From positions 310,001-374,000 of the forward strand of contig NZ_LOKZ01000012.1 in NCBI RefSeq assembly GCF_002211365.1: a DNA stretch of 64,000 bases, read 5' to 3'. Position 1 is the first letter of the stretch, and every line of letters begins with the position of its first letter. Of the stretch, positions 59,260-64,000 are shown piece after piece. The notes below the pieces were generated by a model. That model was not told where the DNA came from. It saw nothing but the letters and a program-made list of their open reading frames with translations, and made no database searches. The position numbers were made by a program, and so were the translations under genes. The stretch is from Rhizobium sp. R711 (GTDB lineage: Bacteria > Pseudomonadota > Alphaproteobacteria > Rhizobiales > Rhizobiaceae).

Positions 59260-59633
59260 CGCCGTTCGGTGAGGCTGTCCGTAAGTTACGCGAACGCAAG
59301 GGCGTCTCGCAAAAACAGATGGCGGCGGCTCTCAATGTGTCCCCAGCCTATCTGTCGGCACTCGAACACGGACGACGCGGTTTGCCGACGTTCGATTTGC
59401 TGCAGCGTATCGCCGGCTACTTCAACATTATCTGGGATGAGGCGGAAGAACTCTTCCTTTTGGCCCGCTCCTCGGACCCCCGCGTGGTCGTGGATACGTC
59501 GGGATTATCGGCCGAACATACCGCATTTGCGAACCTTCTTGCGGGGCGTATACGCGATCTTGACCAAACGACGCTTGGCGAACTGAGGAGCATTCTCGAA
59601 AACGGCGGAAAAGCGGACGGAAAACGGTCATAA
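59256..59633 (+). CDS. Xre-family HTH transcriptional regulator
   Basis: Small DNA-binding protein of 125 residues from a GTG at 59256. The Cro/C1-type helix-turn-helix lies at about residues 5-58 (VRKLRERKGVSQKQMAAALN, then LSALEHGRRGLP), and the C-terminal half is a short helical tail with LLARSSDPRV. Unlike toxin-antitoxin or phage regulators, this protein is embedded in a stable chromosomal operon (timA-mltA-smr-xre) 133 bases before gyrB. Autoregulation of the operon or control of gyrB are possible but not visible from sequence. Confidence 0.88.
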   Translation: MTPFGEAVRKLRERKGVSQKQMAAALNVSPAYLSALEHGRRGLPTFDLLQRIAGYFNIIWDEAEELFLLARSSDPRVVVDTSGLSAEHTAFANLLAGRIRDLDQTTLGELRSILENGGKADGKRS

Positions 59634-59689
59634 TCCCCTGATTTATAGCCAGTTTGAGCGTGCTGGCATTGGGAACTTGGATCAAAACC

Positions 59690-59695
59690 CTATAT
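59690..59695 (+). promoter_or_regulatory. Putative gyrB promoter -10 element
   Basis: CTATAT, similar to the favoured rhizobial -10, lies 71 bases before the gyrB start in a 133-base gap. A convincing -35 is not seen at 16-18 bases (TTGGGA at 15 bases is the nearest). Confidence 0.3.
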
Positions 59696-59718
59696 TCTGG
59701 CATGTAAAAGGCAGGTGA

Positions 59719-62202
<2,484 letters not shown>

Positions 62203-62268
62203 GCTACGCAACACGAGATGCGTGTCTTCAAGGCCCCACGCTTCGACGCGTGGGCCTTGTCGCAAGGA

Positions 62269-62862
62269 CTAGTTCGCGATGAACTTGCCTCGAAACGCCA
62301 CCTCCGAAAGAGGTTTGCGCTGGCTCGGGACTTCCCGTTCCTGATTCCGCTCCGAAAGCACGCTCTTGTCAGCAAGGCGCCCGACCGCGATGCCTGCCTC
62401 GACCCGATAGCCCTCGGGAACCGAAAAGGTTTTTTGGATCTCCTCGTGCTTGATACCGCCCATGCCGTGGGCGTAGAAACCCGAAAGCCGAGCCTGAAGC
62501 GCGAGATACCCCCAAGCGGTACCGGCGTCGAACGAATGCGTGTAGCTCGTCCTTCCTTCGGAGAAATCGCCGTTGAACCCCCTTGAGACAACGTAGATCA
62601 GGGCCGAAGCATTCTTTGCCCACTCCTGATTGGATTCGACGAGGAGCCCGACGAATTTGTCCCAATCCTCGGAGCCATTGAGCGCATAAATGAATCGCCA
62701 GGGCTGTTGGTTGGCGGATGACGGTGCCCAATGCGCGGCGTCCAGGATCGTCAGAAGCTCTGTTTCATCGATCACTTCGCCGGTAAAAGCACGCGGCGAC
62801 CACCGCTCCAGGAACAACGGATTGATTGGGTATTGGGATTCGCGATTGTTGCTCTTTGTCAT
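62269..62862 (-). CDS. Nitroreductase family protein
   Basis: Flavin (FMN)-dependent oxidoreductase of 197 residues, of the family that reduces nitro-aromatics, quinones or flavins with NAD(P)H. Family features are RWSPRAFTGEVIDE near residues 20-33 (FMN-phosphate-binding arginines) and AAHWAPSSANQQPWRFIYA (about 42-60). A further FMN/dimer segment is TAWGYLALQARLSGFYAHGMGG (about 112-133). No signal peptide is present. The gene is convergent with gyrB. Substrate specificity cannot be inferred. Confidence 0.9.
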   Translation of the reverse strand: MTKSNNRESQYPINPLFLERWSPRAFTGEVIDETELLTILDAAHWAPSSANQQPWRFIYALNGSEDWDKFVGLLVESNQEWAKNASALIYVVSRGFNGDFSEGRTSYTHSFDAGTAWGYLALQARLSGFYAHGMGGIKHEEIQKTFSVPEGYRVEAGIAVGRLADKSVLSERNQEREVPSQRKPLSEVAFRGKFIAN

Positions 62863-62883
62863 GGCTCTTCCGAGTGTGGTTTG

Positions 62884-63168
62884 TCAGGCATTCCAAGTAA
62901 TCTGGAGCTCTTCACGGAAAGCAAATCGCTTCAAATGGTCGGCGACGACAGTCTCATATCGCTCAAGCTGTGACAGCTCGGCGACCGATAGCGTCACATG
63001 AAGCGCAGCCGCATCGGCCACAAACGTCACCTCCGCGGTGTCACTGAAGGGCACGCGACCATGCTCTGCCGTGAATTCCACGGCAAACTTGTGGCCCCAG
63101 TGCTTGCAGAGTTGCTGAAGATATTTGCTGGCGTGTGTGGTAGCGACCGTAGATGTTGAAACAGGCAT
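62884..63168 (-). CDS. DUF2218 family protein
   Basis: Small soluble protein of 94 residues from the ATG at 63168, chosen for its GGAG site and because the family starts MPxSTxxVAT. It contains the DUF2218 domain (about 5-90), with ASKYLQQLCKHWGHKF and DHLKRFAF near the ends. The function of DUF2218 is unknown; siderophore- or iron-linked neighbours are known for some members, but none is present here. It lies 21 bases upstream of the nitroreductase gene on the same strand, so the two are probably co-transcribed. Confidence 0.85.
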   Translation of the reverse strand: MPVSTSTVATTHASKYLQQLCKHWGHKFAVEFTAEHGRVPFSDTAEVTFVADAAALHVTLSVAELSQLERYETVVADHLKRFAFREELQITWNA

Positions 63169-63326
63169 ATCAAGCTCCATCTCGCCTGTCTTAGGCCCCA
63201 TCCAATCGACTTGGCAAGCGAGCTTTGCTCCGCGGTCGGTGGACAATCTGTTTCAACAATGGTGGCCTCCCGCTCGCGTAAAAGCACGCTAAGTTTGCCC
63301 AAAATCAGCAATCAGAGGAAAGCGTC

Positions 63327-64000
63327 TTGCTCGTAAATGGCAAATGGACGGAAGATTGGCAGCCGGTACAGGCGAAGGATGAGAAGGGCGGCTTTGTTCG
63401 CCAGACGTCTAGCTTCCGCAATTGGGTAACGCGGGACGGTGCTGCAGGCCCCACGGGAGAAGGCGGCTTTAAAGCCGAGACGGGGCGCTACCACCTCTAC
63501 GTCGCCTACATCTGCCCTTGGGCGTCGCGAACACTGATCGGCAGAAAGCTGAAGGGGCTCGAATCGGCCATCTCGGTTTCCATCGTCGAGCCCGCATTGA
63601 CGAAGCAGGGCTGGCGGTTCGGCGATTATCAGGGGGCAACGCAGGACCATATCCAGGGCGCAACCTATATGCATGAGATCTATACCAGCGCAGCGCCGGA
63701 TTTTACCGGGCGCGCGACAGTGCCCGTGCTCTGGGACAAACAGTTGCAGACGATCGTCAACAACGAGTCATCTGACATCCTGCGGATGATGAATGACGGT
63801 TTCGACGATCTTGCTCGCAATCCGATTGATCTTTATCCCATTGCTCATCGTCCTGAGATCGATGCTTTCAACGAGCGGATCTATTCGAGCCTCAACAACG
63901 GCGTCTACCGTGCAGGCTTTGCCACCACACAGCTTGCCTATGAGGAAGCGTTTGCCGGCGTATTCGAGTGCCTCGACTGGGTGGAGAAAGAGCTCGGCGC
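63327..64000 (+). CDS. yqjG: Glutathionyl-hydroquinone reductase, YqjG/Ecm4 (Xi-class GST), 3' truncated
   Basis: Reduces glutathionylated hydroquinones with glutathione; the enzyme class protects against quinones. At least 224 codons are inside the window and the frame runs off its right edge. The start is a TTG at 63327, with an AGAGGAA site 6 bases upstream and family agreement from the first residues (LVNGKWTEDW). The N-terminal SSFRNWVTRDGAAGPTG motif and the active-site CPWAS segment (catalytic cysteine in YICPWASRT, about residue 66) match E. coli YqjG, and TVPVLWDKQLQTIVNNESSD is also typical. It diverges from the DUF2218 gene. Confidence 0.92.
   Translation, partial: MLVNGKWTEDWQPVQAKDEKGGFVRQTSSFRNWVTRDGAAGPTGEGGFKAETGRYHLYVAYICPWASRTLIGRKLKGLESAISVSIVEPALTKQGWRFGDYQGATQDHIQGATYMHEIYTSAAPDFTGRATVPVLWDKQLQTIVNNESSDILRMMNDGFDDLARNPIDLYPIAHRPEIDAFNERIYSSLNNGVYRAGFATTQLAYEEAFAGVFECLDWVEKELG

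Noticed and set aside
62229..62257. Hairpin AAGGCCCCACGC / GCGTGGGCCTT as a gyrB terminator
   Set aside because: It forms a stem with one bulge, but neither strand shows a T tract, so I mention it without calling a terminator.

Overview
The window is chromosomal DNA of an alphaproteobacterium of the order Rhizobiales, most likely Rhizobiaceae (Rhizobium/Agrobacterium/Ensifer group; the genus cannot be settled by eye). The evidence is a full-length NdvB/ChvB cyclic beta-1,2-glucan synthase, a 1,591-residue NAD-glutamate dehydrogenase, TrcR (DUF1013), HemJ, and the chromosome-origin order parB-parA-rsmG-mnmG-mnmE-rho-hemJ-hemE / ppsR-maf-aroE-coaE-dnaQ. I saw no rRNA, tRNA, insertion sequence, prophage, CRISPR array or defence island. 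The region is core genome with uniform codon use.

Layout. At 1-4.4 kb is a peptide-type ABC importer (binding protein cut by the window edge, two permeases, two ATPases). At 4.4-5.8 kb are small genes: a doubtful 64-codon ORF, a 54-aa membrane protein missing from standard ORF calling, and a 54-aa DUF1328 protein. At 5.8-15.6 kb are ndvB and opgC (periplasmic cyclic glucan synthesis and charge modification), separated by a perfect 14-bp hairpin. At 16-26 kb are asd, a lytic transglycosylase, carbonic anhydrase, pdxY, NAD-GDH and an MFS transporter. At 26-32 kb, on the minus strand, lie htpX-rsmB, a heparinase II/III-family gene and purH. At 32-38.4 kb are an SDHAF4-like gene, a secreted nuclease, acs, trcR, prpE and a YggS-family gene. 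At 38.6-42.8 kb is leuS-lptE-holA.

The block from 42.8 kb onward is organised around the chromosome origin. To its left, on the minus strand, run hemE, hemJ, rho, mnmE, mnmG, rsmG, parA and parB. To its right, on the plus strand, run ppsR, maf, aroE, coaE and dnaQ, then (after the minus-strand secB and fxsA) timA-mltA-smr-xre and gyrB. The hemE/ppsR gap (51.6-52.0 kb) carries three DnaA-box-like 9-mers beside an AT-rich stretch and is the best oriC candidate; most surrounding genes point away from it. Five parS-like sites lie within 16 kb of it, three of them inside coding sequence, where they impose an SRET peptide on unrelated proteins (PrpE, RsmG, AroE). The window ends in a nitroreductase, a DUF2218 gene and a truncated YqjG-type glutathionyl-hydroquinone reductase.

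I did not find a clearly new multi-gene system. The most informative unusual points are the coding-embedded parS sites, the candidate origin, the ndvB-opgC hairpin, a CtrA-type box near a lytic transglycosylase, the small promoter/operator/ORF unit at 4.5 kb, and a signal-less MltA in the timA-mltA-smr-xre operon.
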